From: a virus | Reading direction: 5' to 3' (one strand) | IMG/VR virus record: IMGVR_UViG_3300025108_000135 | Coordinates: 1-40,223 of that record | Length of the DNA: 40,223 bases | In this document: piece by piece, positions 16,729 to 24,791 of the stretch | Numbering within the stretch: the first letter of the stretch is position 1 | Layout: every line of letters begins with the position of its first letter | Made by a program: the position numbers and the translations under genes | The notes under the pieces: generated by a model | Told to the model about the DNA's origin: nothing | What the model saw: the letters and a program-made list of their open reading frames with translations, nothing else | Database searches by the model: none

Positions 16729-19209
16729 CTATTCAGGAAATGATGCACCCGTAGGTTGAATATTAAAGTCTAAGACAATAAATTCTGCCGTTCTAGTTGG
16801 TTGTAAAAATATTTGACCATACATTATATTTCTATCTATTACGTCTGGTGTGTTATTTGTTTCATCCATTACTACACGGAATGCTGACAAACCTTGTTGT
16901 GCTCTTACTTGTTCTAAATAAGGATTCACAATGCTCAAGAATCTGTTTCGTGTTGCTGAAGTGTTTTGTTCGAATACTAGGTATTTAGTTGACGACGCAA
17001 TAAACTTCTTAACTTCGATAAGCAAACGACGCACATTGACACGGTCTAATGCACTCGGACGAGCTTGCAATGTCTTTTGCCCCCAAACACAAATTCCTTC
17101 ATTAGGGAAGTTTGCTATAGGATTAACACGATTCTCATACAACTCATCTCTATCTGATTGACTTAGATTCTTATATGTACCAATTGCTGTTGTCAAACCA
17201 CCTCTAGTTAAACCAGCTGGTGCATACCATGGTGCAGTTACAACATCATTAAATGCTAATACACCTGGCATCACTACTGATGGCGGAACGAAAATTGGTT
17301 TATTTTTTCCTGGATCTACAACTCTTACCCATGGGAAATATGTTGCTGCATAATTGCTATCAATATTTGTTACTTGTTGAACTACAGTATCAATATTATC
17401 TGTTAATGCATTACTATCCATTATATAGAATGTGTCTTGTCTTTGTTCTACCAAGTTTCTAGCAGCACTAGTTACTAATGGGTGAAGGCTATCAATAACA
17501 CCTGGTGTTATCAACATGTTCATATCATAATAATCTGCATTACTTAGCAATGTGAATGCTTTATTATATGCCTTAGTTCCAGTTGTGGCTGTACCACTAC
17601 AATCAAATCCAAATGTGTTTGTAGATTTAATATTTGTTCCTGATAGTTTAGGTAAATTAGGACGAGCTCCATCAAACCCACCTTGCATTGGCACCATAAA
17701 CTTTCTAGTGTTAATAGAAACGTTGCTAGTAAATGTATTAGCATTCAATGCTGTTGTCAATGATCCACTATATGCAGTTGCTGCTGTTGGGAAATTTGCT
17801 TCCGCATCTTGGCTTACATCACCTAGATAAAAGTCTACATTACTACCAGTAGTCGAATTAGAAGTTGGAATTGGAGATAAATAATTCAAGTTATTCAAAT
17901 TATCAAAATCAAATCCGAAATAATTTCTGCTATTAAATGTGGTTTGAACTTGTGATGTTAATGTTTCTGTTGCTGGTAAATTAAGTGATGCACTATACAT
18001 CGGAATTGGCGATGTTAATGCCACAAACCCAAATGGTATCAATGTTTCACTGTTTGTTTTTTCTGCTACACCTGGATCAACTTCCACTCTAATAAATTTA
18101 GATAAATTAGGATAATCACCATTAACAACAATATCACCAGCATCAGTTACTGTGCTATATCGGTCTCCAATTACTCTAGAAATATATCTAGGAGAGTCTG
18201 GATCTAAATTTAGATTTGTAAATGATTCAACAATATCCGGTGTTCTGTCTGTGTCTTGTGATGAATATGGAGTATTAGCAATATTGGTAGTGTTTACACG
18301 TCTTACCTCTACTGTAAATGTTCCGTATCCATTTGGATCTGAAACTTCGCTAGCAAGTCTAATATCACGAATACCAATTTTCACTTCAGAACTAACTGAG
18401 GTACCATGTGATAGTGTGTGAAATTTAAATAGATTCTTTGCCGTTGTTCCAATTTTCTGAGAAGTAATAAACGGTGTTGCTGCTGTTTTATAATCTTCTA
18501 AAAATGCATAGTTACTACCAGTTACTTGTTCCAATGAAATAGTGACATCAGCCATATTATTAAACAAGCTAGATGCATTTTTATTTTCATATTGTACATA
18601 TACTGGATAATCTACTGATTTAGGAGACTTACCATATGTTTTTGTTATATATGAATTATCAGTCGATACAATTGAAGCTGATACTGAAGCTCCGTTCCCT
18701 GCTAAGAATGCACTAAAGCCTGGTATTGTTGTGTCAGTAGTAAATGATCCAGATACTTTTATTTCAAATGAACCTGACGAATTATTATTAATAACCGAGT
18801 CTTCAAAATATGCCGCATTCACAACACCACCAGCACCTAATACTGCTTGCGTTGGATGAAGTATATGTGTTACGGTTTCAACTGCATCTGCACCTGATCC
18901 TGATTTTGCAATGACGCCAATTGCCCCATTTGGTATAGAGTAACCATCTTCATATAAAAGTCGTGTTACTGTTATTACATTTCCATTTCTCAGGTAGTCA
19001 TTAACTACAAATGGAACATATGAATCATCTGTATATGATCCGAATATTTGTTCAAATTCACCATATGATGTAATTTGAGTCGGTACTAGTGCAGGCCCCT
19101 TTACGGTTGACCCTACTATTGCTGCACCAATTTGTGCTACTCCTCCGGCTAAAAACGATTGATCAACTTCATTCGTAAATACACCAGGCGAAACAATTCT
19201 TTCTGCCAT
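16729..19209 (-). CDS. Tail sheath protein (gp18-like)
   Basis: It forms the contractile outer sheath. The N-terminus SPGVFTNEVDQS and GGVAQIGAAIVGSTVKGPAL is the classic sheath start, and the C-terminus YGQIFLQPTRTAEFIVLDFNI is the classic end. At 826 residues it is longer than T4 gp18 (659). The extra length lies in the middle, where beta-rich segments probably form surface domains. The start has AGGAG at good spacing and an ATATTTAT motif 27 nt upstream. It follows the fibre module and precedes the tube gene, as in T4 (18-19). Confidence 0.95.
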   Translation of the reverse strand: MAERIVSPGVFTNEVDQSFLAGGVAQIGAAIVGSTVKGPALVPTQITSYGEFEQIFGSYTDDSYVPFVVNDYLRNGNVITVTRLLYEDGYSIPNGAIGVIAKSGSGADAVETVTHILHPTQAVLGAGGVVNAAYFEDSVINNNSSGSFEIKVSGSFTTDTTIPGFSAFLAGNGASVSASIVSTDNSYITKTYGKSPKSVDYPVYVQYENKNASSLFNNMADVTISLEQVTGSNYAFLEDYKTAATPFITSQKIGTTAKNLFKFHTLSHGTSVSSEVKIGIRDIRLASEVSDPNGYGTFTVEVRRVNTTNIANTPYSSQDTDRTPDIVESFTNLNLDPDSPRYISRVIGDRYSTVTDAGDIVVNGDYPNLSKFIRVEVDPGVAEKTNSETLIPFGFVALTSPIPMYSASLNLPATETLTSQVQTTFNSRNYFGFDFDNLNNLNYLSPIPTSNSTTGSNVDFYLGDVSQDAEANFPTAATAYSGSLTTALNANTFTSNVSINTRKFMVPMQGGFDGARPNLPKLSGTNIKSTNTFGFDCSGTATTGTKAYNKAFTLLSNADYYDMNMLITPGVIDSLHPLVTSAARNLVEQRQDTFYIMDSNALTDNIDTVVQQVTNIDSNYAATYFPWVRVVDPGKNKPIFVPPSVVMPGVLAFNDVVTAPWYAPAGLTRGGLTTAIGTYKNLSQSDRDELYENRVNPIANFPNEGICVWGQKTLQARPSALDRVNVRRLLIEVKKFIASSTKYLVFEQNTSATRNRFLSIVNPYLEQVRAQQGLSAFRVVMDETNNTPDVIDRNIMYGQIFLQPTRTAEFIVLDFNIQPTGASFPE

Positions 19210-19214
19210 TATTA

Positions 19215-19264
19215 TTCTCCTATATTTTGTTTATTATAAATATGACGGTTTAATCCCAAACCTA
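19215..19264 (-). repeat. Duplicated promoter region, copy A
   Basis: By eye, about 45 of 50 bases are shared with 20599-20648, including GGTTTGGGATTAAA, the ATATTTATAATAAA motif and CAAAATATAG. Copy A leads into the sheath gene with its AGGAG ribosome-binding site. Copy B has GCAGA at that place and leads into a fibre remnant. Confidence 0.8.
19236..19243 (-). promoter_or_regulatory. ATATTTAT motif before the sheath gene
   Basis: The motif CATATTTATAATAAACAAA lies 26 nt before the sheath start. About 50 bp around it (19215-19264) recur at 20599-20648. A weak stem GGTTT/AAACC precedes it. Confidence 0.7.
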
Positions 19265-19289
19265 ATTGGTTAGAGAAACAAGCTATACT

Positions 19290-19544
19290 TTAAGGTGTTT
19301 CAACTTCATACTGAGCTAGTCCTTCTAAAGCTCTAGTCATTAGATTAGCTTCACCTTCATAATTTAGATTAGCTACAGGGATATTTTCTAATAATACTCC
19401 ATAAAGTTTACTATTAGTAGTTTGCAGTGTTACACTCAAACTAATCTCATTGCGTAAAGCATGAACTGAAATTGAATTTGCGTCTACTGTGATTGTTGGG
19501 TTTGTGATTTCAGTGTTGAATTGTGGAAATTTGTATGTTGCCAT
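19290..19544 (-). CDS. Small protein of the fibre module, function unknown
   Basis: The 84-residue protein starts MATYKFPQFNTEITNPTIT and looks all-beta. The segment LYGVLLENIPVANLNYEGEANLM has no catalytic motif. I recall similar small proteins next to fibre genes in aquatic phage genomes, but with no assigned role. It is the last gene before the sheath gene and lies 17 nt after the DUF1566-like gene. A role in fibre attachment or as a small tail protein is a guess from position. Confidence 0.65.
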   Translation of the reverse strand: MATYKFPQFNTEITNPTITVDANSISVHALRNEISLSVTLQTTNSKLYGVLLENIPVANLNYEGEANLMTRALEGLAQYEVETP

Positions 19545-19561
19545 TTTTTATTTTTTTTAAA

Positions 19562-20200
19562 TTATGTTAATGTTGTTCCTGTTACTGTGAAATCTCTTAC
19601 TGCAAATCCATCTTTTGCTGATAGGTTTGTTTTACCTTGGAAATCAAAAATCCCCATATCATTTCTATACCTTAATGCTCCTCCAGACCATCGTGGAGAT
19701 GTTGTTGAAGTCCACATTGCACTTCTAGCCCAAACACCACCAAAAGCACTTTTAAACCAAATTGAATAAGATAATGGTGGATTAAGACTAAAATTACAAA
19801 CATTGACAGCCTCATTCAAATTTGGTAACCTCCACCCAGAAGTAAACGAACTCACTGAATGGCTGCTAGCTAAGCTTAAAGCGGAAGACCAAGTAACCGT
19901 TGAATTTGTTCCAGTTGCGCCACTATACCCAAGTACAGTCGACCCATCATAAGTAGACCAATCAACTAAAACTCCTATACTATAGGACTGACCTCCTAAA
20001 TAGTCTGTAAATCTGTTCGTATTTCCATGAGGGTTATTACTAGGAAGAGTGAAAAAATCTGTTGCTCTTCCAGCTTCTAGATCACCATCATCACCAGTAG
20101 CATAAGATACTGTCTGTCCAGTTTTCGGTATTTTTGCTCCAACAGAACCACCTCCTCCTGATGCTCTAGCTTTTATATAATATGAATCTTGTACTGGCAT
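19562..20200 (-). CDS. DUF1566/Lcl-like protein, possible receptor-binding tip
   Basis: The 212-residue protein has a Gly-rich start, then KTGQTVSYATGDDGD and the segments SFTSGWRLPNLNEAVN, VWARSAMWTSTTSPRW and KDGFAVRDFTV. This WRLPNxNE ... WTSTT ... FAVRDF layout matches the DUF1566 (Lcl C-terminal) domain, related to the C-type-lectin/sulfatase-modifying fold that often binds ligands at cell surfaces. Its place among fibre genes suggests a host-contact role. The start has AAAAGG upstream and lies 3 nt after the previous gene. Such domains can be targets of diversity-generating retroelements; no reverse transcriptase is in this window. Confidence 0.6.
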   Translation of the reverse strand: MPVQDSYYIKARASGGGGSVGAKIPKTGQTVSYATGDDGDLEAGRATDFFTLPSNNPHGNTNRFTDYLGGQSYSIGVLVDWSTYDGSTVLGYSGATGTNSTVTWSSALSLASSHSVSSFTSGWRLPNLNEAVNVCNFSLNPPLSYSIWFKSAFGGVWARSAMWTSTTSPRWSGGALRYRNDMGIFDFQGKTNLSAKDGFAVRDFTVTGTTLT

Positions 20201-20203
20201 ATT

Positions 20204-20512
20204 TTATCCTTTTGTGGTGTTTAATCTTATTACTGCGGCTGTACTTACTTGCACAGTTATTTTAGCACCTGCTGATATAGAGTTACCTAAAGTATAACCT
20301 TGGTCTGCTACTCGAATTGCGGTTGTTGGACTATTTAATATATTTGTAACACTATCAATTGACATAGCATATGGAGCATAAAAATCAACTGAAGTTTCAT
20401 CTATTAATTCTACTATAAACTCTGGGTTTTCTTCCATTTCTGTTCTAGCATCATTCCAAGTGGTTCTAGTTAATATCCCATCCGGGATACTGATTCCCAT
20501 TATTTTTGCCAT
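20204..20512 (-). CDS. Small protein of the fibre module, function unknown
   Basis: The 102-residue protein begins MAKIMGISIPDGILTRTTW and has an acidic middle (MEENPEFIVELIDETSVDFY). The C-terminal half is beta-like with many Ser and Thr. No motif is recognised and there is no signal peptide. It lies just 3 nt before the DUF1566-like gene and downstream of the fibre remnant, so it probably belongs to the same tail-tip cassette. The ribosome-binding site is poor (TAAAATATGG), as for several genes here. Confidence 0.6.
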   Translation of the reverse strand: MAKIMGISIPDGILTRTTWNDARTEMEENPEFIVELIDETSVDFYAPYAMSIDSVTNILNSPTTAIRVADQGYTLGNSISAGAKITVQVSTAAVIRLNTTKG

Positions 20513-20533
20513 ATTTTATTTTTTAATTAATTT

Positions 20534-20600
20534 TTATATTTCAATCCATGTTCCATATGGTCTGAAGGTGATTGTATAACCAGTAGTTGCAATATTTTCT
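20534..20600 (-). pseudogene. Remnant of a fibre gene C-terminus
   Basis: The minus strand encodes ENIATTGYTITFRPYGTWIEI and then a stop. The last 14 residues match the end of the 411-residue fibre (MITFKPDGTWIEL), and the DNA of the two ends is similar as well. Upstream the frame runs straight into the duplicated promoter region with no ATG, so this is a leftover C-terminus, not a gene. It marks a past deletion or exchange within the fibre module. Confidence 0.7.
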
Positions 20601-20648
20601 GCTATATTTTGTTTATTATAAATATAGCGATTTAATCCCAAACCTATG
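20599..20648 (-). repeat. Duplicated promoter region, copy B
   Basis: This is the second copy of the segment in front of the sheath gene (copy A at 19215-19264). It carries an intact ATATTTATAATAAA motif at 20618-20625, but its ribosome-binding site reads GCAGA instead of GGAGA and no ATG follows. It starts at the stop of the coiled-coil gene and ends in the fibre remnant. It may still promote transcription of 20204-20512. Confidence 0.75.
20618..20625 (-). promoter_or_regulatory. ATATTTAT motif in the duplicated segment
   Basis: The motif TATATTTATAATAAACAAA is identical in its core to the copy before the sheath gene. The nearest intact start downstream is at 20512, about 105 nt away. Confidence 0.5.
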
Positions 20649-20913
20649 ATTGTGTAAATGTACCTGTATTGATATCAATTGATCCTTCGCCATATCGCTC
20701 TTTAAGATCTGTCATTAGGTCTTGTTCTTGTAAACGTATTGTTTCAAATTTAGTTAATTCAGTCGCATGTAATTTTTCAAGTTCTTCTACCCGCAACGAC
20801 AGTGTAAATTTTTCAATTTCTAAATTTCCTAGTGTCGTTGTTAGTTCATCATAGCGTTGACCAATAGATTGTATTGCATCTAAATCTTTTTTGTCCAGTT
20901 TTTTAGTTGACAT
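20644..20913 (-). CDS. Small coiled-coil protein, function unknown
   Basis: The 89-residue protein is strongly charged and helical: MSTKKLDKKDLDAIQSIGQR, then heptad-like segments (LEIEKFTLSLRVEELEKLH) that suggest a coiled coil from about 25 to 70. It ends IDINTGTFTQS. Proteins of this kind occur in fibre modules of aquatic phages, perhaps as trimerisation or assembly helpers, but no function is known to me. It lies about 100 nt after the 411-residue fibre gene and ends against the duplicated promoter segment. Confidence 0.65.
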   Translation of the reverse strand: MSTKKLDKKDLDAIQSIGQRYDELTTTLGNLEIEKFTLSLRVEELEKLHATELTKFETIRLQEQDLMTDLKERYGEGSIDINTGTFTQS

Positions 20914-21011
20914 ATTTTATAACCTTTTTTTATATTATATGTAATTAATATGATATATCCAAATTAAATAATTAAATTTTTCTAAAATCTACATCAATTT
21001 TACTATAATTT

Positions 21012-22247
21012 TTATAATTCTATCCATGTTCCATCTGGTTTGAAAGTAATCATATACTCTCCGTCAAATGAAGCACCTATGTAATGACCTACAATTCTAA
21101 CTATATCCCCAGTACCTGTAGGAGCTACATTTGTTATTTCTCCTGTTGTTGTTGATGAATATAATGGTTCACCAATACTACTAACTACAAGATAAGAATC
21201 ATCCATTGCTATAACACCATCTATCAAAACATCAGTATTAGATCCACCACCCACTGTTTTAAGTGCAATTCCCATAAGATATGTTGTACTAGTAGAATTA
21301 GCATCGGCAGGATACCATCTATTATTTGCTGCTTTAACAATTAATTGTCCTTCAGTTAAAGATACTCCAGCTTGTTGGGATGTTAAAACTTGTCCTTGTA
21401 AGGTTTGTGAGTTGAAATCACCAGGATTTATTGCTGAAGTTGCTCCATTTGCTAATGTATATGTTGAGTTAGGAAGAGCATCTTCTCCTGCTAAAAAATT
21501 TGTAGTTACGTGGGCCTTATTTGTAACCTGTAACTCACCCGATAACCTCATAGCGCCGGAAGCAGTAATATCAGTCGATACTACTAATGAACCTGCTATA
21601 CGTGCTTGTGAATTTGGTTCATCTAAAGTTAGTATAGAAGATGTTACAGAGTAAGTACTCGAACCTACCCAAACCTTTCCTTCTGGTAAATTTGGTACAT
21701 CATTTGATCTACCTGAACCATAAACATATCCTGAACCATTTGTTGCATCTACCTTACTAACTACTCCTAGGTTTTGTATTAAATTATCGGATCCTTGTGG
21801 TTTTACATTTGTAAACCCACCACTCTCTCCTACATATATTACATCTCCTTCTCCAAAAAGTGAAGTATTTACACCATTTATATATCCTGTGATTATTGCT
21901 AAACCTTCAGCATCGTTTGCTAAAGTCTCATTAAGTACATAGGTTGCAGGCATCGTAGAAGCAACTGATGCTGATGCTGCTATAACTTCAGAGGCATTAC
22001 CTGCTGTTCCATTTGCGTGTACTGGGGTTCCTTTTTGTAGTGTTCCACCTGATACGTTTTTTACATTTGCATATACTGCGGATCTGGTGAAGCTTAAATT
22101 TCCTGCTCCATCTGTAGATAGAAAGTCTCCATTATCCCCATCGGTATCGGGATATATTAAACCTGAAGCTGTTAAGCTGGTTGTTGCGTTTAAACTATTT
22201 AAAGATGCGTCGCTACCAGATATGATAACTTTTTTCCAATTTGGCAT
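21012..22247 (-). CDS. Tail fibre-like protein
   Basis: The 411-residue protein starts MPNWKKVIISGSDASLNSLN, an N-terminus shared with the 498-residue fibre, and so probably docks at the same site. The rest is Gly/Ser/Thr-rich and beta-like, with two related blocks (NVKNVSGGTLQKGTPVHANG and LTEGQLIVKAANNRWYPADA). The end MITFKPDGTWIEL recurs in the remnant at 20534-20600. A long leader of about 90 nt with a possible stem precedes the ATG, and AAGGA is the ribosome-binding site. Which host structure it binds cannot be told. Confidence 0.75.
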   Translation of the reverse strand: MPNWKKVIISGSDASLNSLNATTSLTASGLIYPDTDGDNGDFLSTDGAGNLSFTRSAVYANVKNVSGGTLQKGTPVHANGTAGNASEVIAASASVASTMPATYVLNETLANDAEGLAIITGYINGVNTSLFGEGDVIYVGESGGFTNVKPQGSDNLIQNLGVVSKVDATNGSGYVYGSGRSNDVPNLPEGKVWVGSSTYSVTSSILTLDEPNSQARIAGSLVVSTDITASGAMRLSGELQVTNKAHVTTNFLAGEDALPNSTYTLANGATSAINPGDFNSQTLQGQVLTSQQAGVSLTEGQLIVKAANNRWYPADANSTSTTYLMGIALKTVGGGSNTDVLIDGVIAMDDSYLVVSSIGEPLYSSTTTGEITNVAPTGTGDIVRIVGHYIGASFDGEYMITFKPDGTWIEL

Positions 22248-22262
22248 ATTATATTTCCTTCA

Positions 22263-22328
22263 TGTTGTTGGTTAGTTACATACACTTATGCCGTGCGTGT
22301 GCCTACTTCCTTTCGGCCGAACAACTAT
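22263..22328 (-). promoter_or_regulatory. Structured, GC-richer leader of the fibre gene
   Basis: Between the ATATTTAT motif and the 411-residue fibre gene lies a 5' leader that is GC-richer than its surroundings. Its ends can pair (GUUGUU, one bulged C, GG with CC, AACAAC), and it holds the palindrome TTCGGCCGAA at 22312-22321. The ribosome-binding site AAGGA follows at once, so the fold could affect translation. No known riboswitch was recognised. Confidence 0.4.
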
Positions 22329-22337
22329 TAATTTAAT

Positions 22338-22345
22338 ATAAATAT
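22338..22345 (-). promoter_or_regulatory. ATATTTAT motif before the fibre leader
   Basis: The motif ACATATTTATATTAAATT lies 90 nt before the fibre start, one of three copies with a long leader. It begins next to the stop of the small gene at 22347. Confidence 0.6.
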
Positions 22346-22346
22346 G

Positions 22347-22592
22347 TTATGATTTTGTTTTACGGGTTGATTTTTTTGCAGGTTGAGCATTTTCAATTTC
22401 TTTAATGCCATTTGTCTTTTTTGCTTCTTCTTGTTTTAAAATATGTTGTGCTGAACTTATTTCATTATCAAGTTTATTTTGTAGTGTAGCAATAAATTGA
22501 GCCGATGACCCTTTTATATCAATTACATTTAATGATTGTCTCATTGCTGCAATTTCTTCTATAGACAAATTTTCAATCGAGAATAATATCAT
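22347..22592 (-). CDS. Small helical protein, function unknown
   Basis: The 81-residue protein begins MILFSIENLSIEEIAAMRQS, continues as predicted helices (SAQFIATLQNKLDNEISSAQ) and ends in a basic tail (PAKKSTRKTKS). No motif or membrane segment is recognised. It lies 6 nt after the other small gene at 22599, between the two fibre genes, so the pair may help to assemble or attach fibres; this is a guess from position. Confidence 0.6.
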   Translation of the reverse strand: MILFSIENLSIEEIAAMRQSLNVIDIKGSSAQFIATLQNKLDNEISSAQHILKQEEAKKTNGIKEIENAQPAKKSTRKTKS

Positions 22593-22598
22593 AACTAT

Positions 22599-22805
22599 TT
22601 ATTTTTTAATATTTACATATTGTTGTTGTAATTTTAATACAAGATTATATAGTGATTCGATATCTTCTCCACTAAACGTTGATCGTTTAACCAAAGAAAG
22701 CAAAGTCACAATTTCTGTTTCATTTAAATCAATGTCAGGTTGTGACTTTGCTTTAGTTTGTACAGTTTTGTTTTTAATAATTGTATTAGTTGCCTTAAAT
22801 CCCAT
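22599..22805 (-). CDS. Small protein between the fibre genes, function unknown
   Basis: I chose the ATG at 22805 (MGFKATNTIIKNK, 68 residues). A longer frame from 22868 would overlap the end of the 498-residue fibre and adds a segment that looks untranslated (MRVFGYMHNILYIIKR). The C-terminal half, LNETEIVTLLSLVKRSTFSG then EDIESLYNLVLKLQQQY, forms two or three amphipathic helices, a pattern common in small phage proteins without known role. Confidence 0.6.
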   Translation of the reverse strand: MGFKATNTIIKNKTVQTKAKSQPDIDLNETEIVTLLSLVKRSTFSGEDIESLYNLVLKLQQQYVNIKK

Positions 22806-22842
22806 ATATTTACTCGTAACTCTTTTTATAATATATAAAATA

Positions 22843-24339
22843 TTATGCATATATCCAAATACTCTCATCTCCTGATGATACGTATATGTTACCTGCTTTA
22901 TTATATCTAGCTGCTGGTCCTGATGTATTTGGATTAGTGCTTGCTAGAGTTGTTACTGCTGACATAAATGCGTCTGGTGTAAATGCTGCACTATCTGCTG
23001 AAAACGCAGTTTTTAGTCCCCAACGTGTTTCTCCTGAATCATAACCAAATAATTCACCAACATCTTGAGTTGCTTGCTGCACAACAATACCACCGTCTCC
23101 AGTACCAGTTGAACCAGAAGCAAATAATACAAATCTATCTGCTACTTGTAAATTAGTAGTATTTTGGAATGAAGCTGTACCATTAACTATTAAATCACCC
23201 GATATATTAATATTATCTGAGAATGTTCTATCGCCGGTAATTGTGTCTGCTAATCCTAAAGTATAAGAAGGTCCTCCTCCTAATGCTTGTGCTGCTGATC
23301 CTACGTCTCTTGTTAATTCACCAGATGCAACATTTACTGTTATTGTCGTGTTACCTTGTACTGCATTGCCTGCACTAGAACCGTAATCGACAGATAATGC
23401 TGAACCAGCACCACCACTTAATCCTGTTCCTGCAACACTTGCGGCTAATGCATCGGCATCAATTCCGCCGTCTTTTACACTAATTGTTCTAGCACCAGAT
23501 CCATCAAAAGTAGTTCCACTATTTAATTGTATCGTAGCATTGTCGACAGTTAACGCATTAGGTACTTTAAGCACAGATAACGTGTTACTAGATACTTCAA
23601 TTGTAGATGTATCGGCAACATTGGTGTTTAACATACTACCTTCTACGGCAGTTGATTGAATGGTTGAAACACCATTAGTGTCAACGTTTACATCTCCAGC
23701 AATTGTATCTATGATAGATCCTGAAATGGCAGAGATTAATGTAGTGGTGTTAACGGCAACATCATTAGTGTTAACTGTGATGTGAGTACCTGCTCCAACT
23801 GCTGCTGTTCGGGCTGTTCCTCCGTTATATGCCGCAGATGATGCTAAACCAGCTCCTATAGTAAGATCATCTAGATCGGTTCCCAACGCCTTTCCGCTAA
23901 TTGTGCTATTCGATAAAGCTGAATTGGCTACGTTTGCTAATGTGCCGCCTAATGTTATAGTACCTGTTGTTGTAATAGGCCCACCAGTTAATGTTAAACC
24001 ATTTACTGTCCCGGCAGTTGCTACATTAGTTACCGTTCCAGCTCCTAAGCCATCTGCTGCAATAGTAATAGATCCAGCTCCATTTGTAACAGAAATACCT
24101 GATCCTGCTGTAATTGTTGATACAGTAGGATCTCCAGTTCCGTCTCCAATTAGTAATTGACCATTTGTTAATACTCCCGTTGCTGTTATAGCACCAGTTC
24201 CACTACCTAATAGTATTCCGCCATCTGTTAAAGATGTTGCGCCAGTTCCACCTGATTCTACAGGTAAGGCTGTATCTAATGATAATGATGCTAGATCGGC
24301 AGCTGATCCTGATACTATTACCTTTTTCCAATTTGCCAT
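22843..24339 (-). CDS. Tail fibre-like protein, Gly/Thr-rich
   Basis: The 498-residue protein starts MANWKKVIVSGSAADLASLS, homologous to the start of the 411-residue fibre. Long stretches of Gly, Thr, Ala and Val follow (for instance TVNGLTLTGGPITTTGTITLG) as expected for a beta-helical shaft. The C-terminal part (DNINISGDLIVNGTASFQNT, then AGNIYVSSGDESIWIYA) resembles the head of many aquatic phage fibres. An ATATTTAT motif is 24 nt upstream. No chaperone or peptidase domain is seen at the end. A receptor cannot be inferred. Confidence 0.75.
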   Translation of the reverse strand: MANWKKVIVSGSAADLASLSLDTALPVESGGTGATSLTDGGILLGSGTGAITATGVLTNGQLLIGDGTGDPTVSTITAGSGISVTNGAGSITIAADGLGAGTVTNVATAGTVNGLTLTGGPITTTGTITLGGTLANVANSALSNSTISGKALGTDLDDLTIGAGLASSAAYNGGTARTAAVGAGTHITVNTNDVAVNTTTLISAISGSIIDTIAGDVNVDTNGVSTIQSTAVEGSMLNTNVADTSTIEVSSNTLSVLKVPNALTVDNATIQLNSGTTFDGSGARTISVKDGGIDADALAASVAGTGLSGGAGSALSVDYGSSAGNAVQGNTTITVNVASGELTRDVGSAAQALGGGPSYTLGLADTITGDRTFSDNINISGDLIVNGTASFQNTTNLQVADRFVLFASGSTGTGDGGIVVQQATQDVGELFGYDSGETRWGLKTAFSADSAAFTPDAFMSAVTTLASTNPNTSGPAARYNKAGNIYVSSGDESIWIYA

Positions 24340-24362
24340 TTGTATTTCCTATTTCTTTTTAT

Positions 24363-24370
24363 ATAAATAT
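24363..24370 (-). promoter_or_regulatory. ATATTTAT motif before the large fibre gene
   Basis: The motif TATATATTTATATAAAAAG lies 23 nt before the start of the 498-residue fibre, in the short gap after the 135-residue gene. It opens the fibre module. Confidence 0.65.
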
Positions 24371-24383
24371 ATACGTACTTAAA

Positions 24384-24791
24384 TTAATCTAGTCCTACAA
24401 ATAAACTAGATGATGTAAAATATATTGCACCAATTGGTGCTGTCGTTGTTAGTTCTTGTGATTGAGTTGCAAATATAACTACACCACTTTCTGATACTGC
24501 TAATATGGGAGCAAATGATGTGTCTCTAATTAAAAACATTGTTGGTGCATCATTAGTAACTGTAACAGCTCCTGATTCTTTAACTGTTAATACTTCAACG
24601 CTGGATGATTTAATAAGAAATATATCTCCGCCTGTTCCATTAATATCTAATGAGCCGGTTATTTTAGCATCTCCGATAAACGGAAAAGGTGATGTTGTAT
24701 TTAATGCATGGGAGGCGGTTATTGCAAATGATGAGGATATATTATATAAAGACCCCGTTTGTATTTGCCCTGGTCTAATCTGTCTAGCCAT
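24384..24791 (-). CDS. Fibre-like or collar-like small structural protein
   Basis: I chose the ATG at 24791 (MARQIRPGQIQTGSLYNISS, 135 residues). It overlaps the stop of the upstream gene as TAATG and has GGGAG nine bases before; a start three codons earlier (24800) would sit directly on that site. The protein is rich in Ser, Thr and Ile with repeated short strands (SSFAITASHAL, KITGSLDINGTGGDIFLI) like fibre shafts. No enzyme motif is present. It links the neck genes to the fibre module and may be a fibre connector. Confidence 0.6.
   Translation of the reverse strand: MARQIRPGQIQTGSLYNISSSFAITASHALNTTSPFPFIGDAKITGSLDINGTGGDIFLIKSSSVEVLTVKESGAVTVTNDAPTMFLIRDTSFAPILAVSESGVVIFATQSQELTTTAPIGAIYFTSSSLFVGLD

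Noticed and set aside
17544-17744. Minus-strand frame of 66 codons inside the sheath gene
   Set aside because: Out-of-frame shadow of a certain gene; no start signal.
19262-19289. Possible terminator after the small gene at 19290
   Set aside because: CTAA/TTAG and GGTTT/AAACC stems are short and no T run follows.
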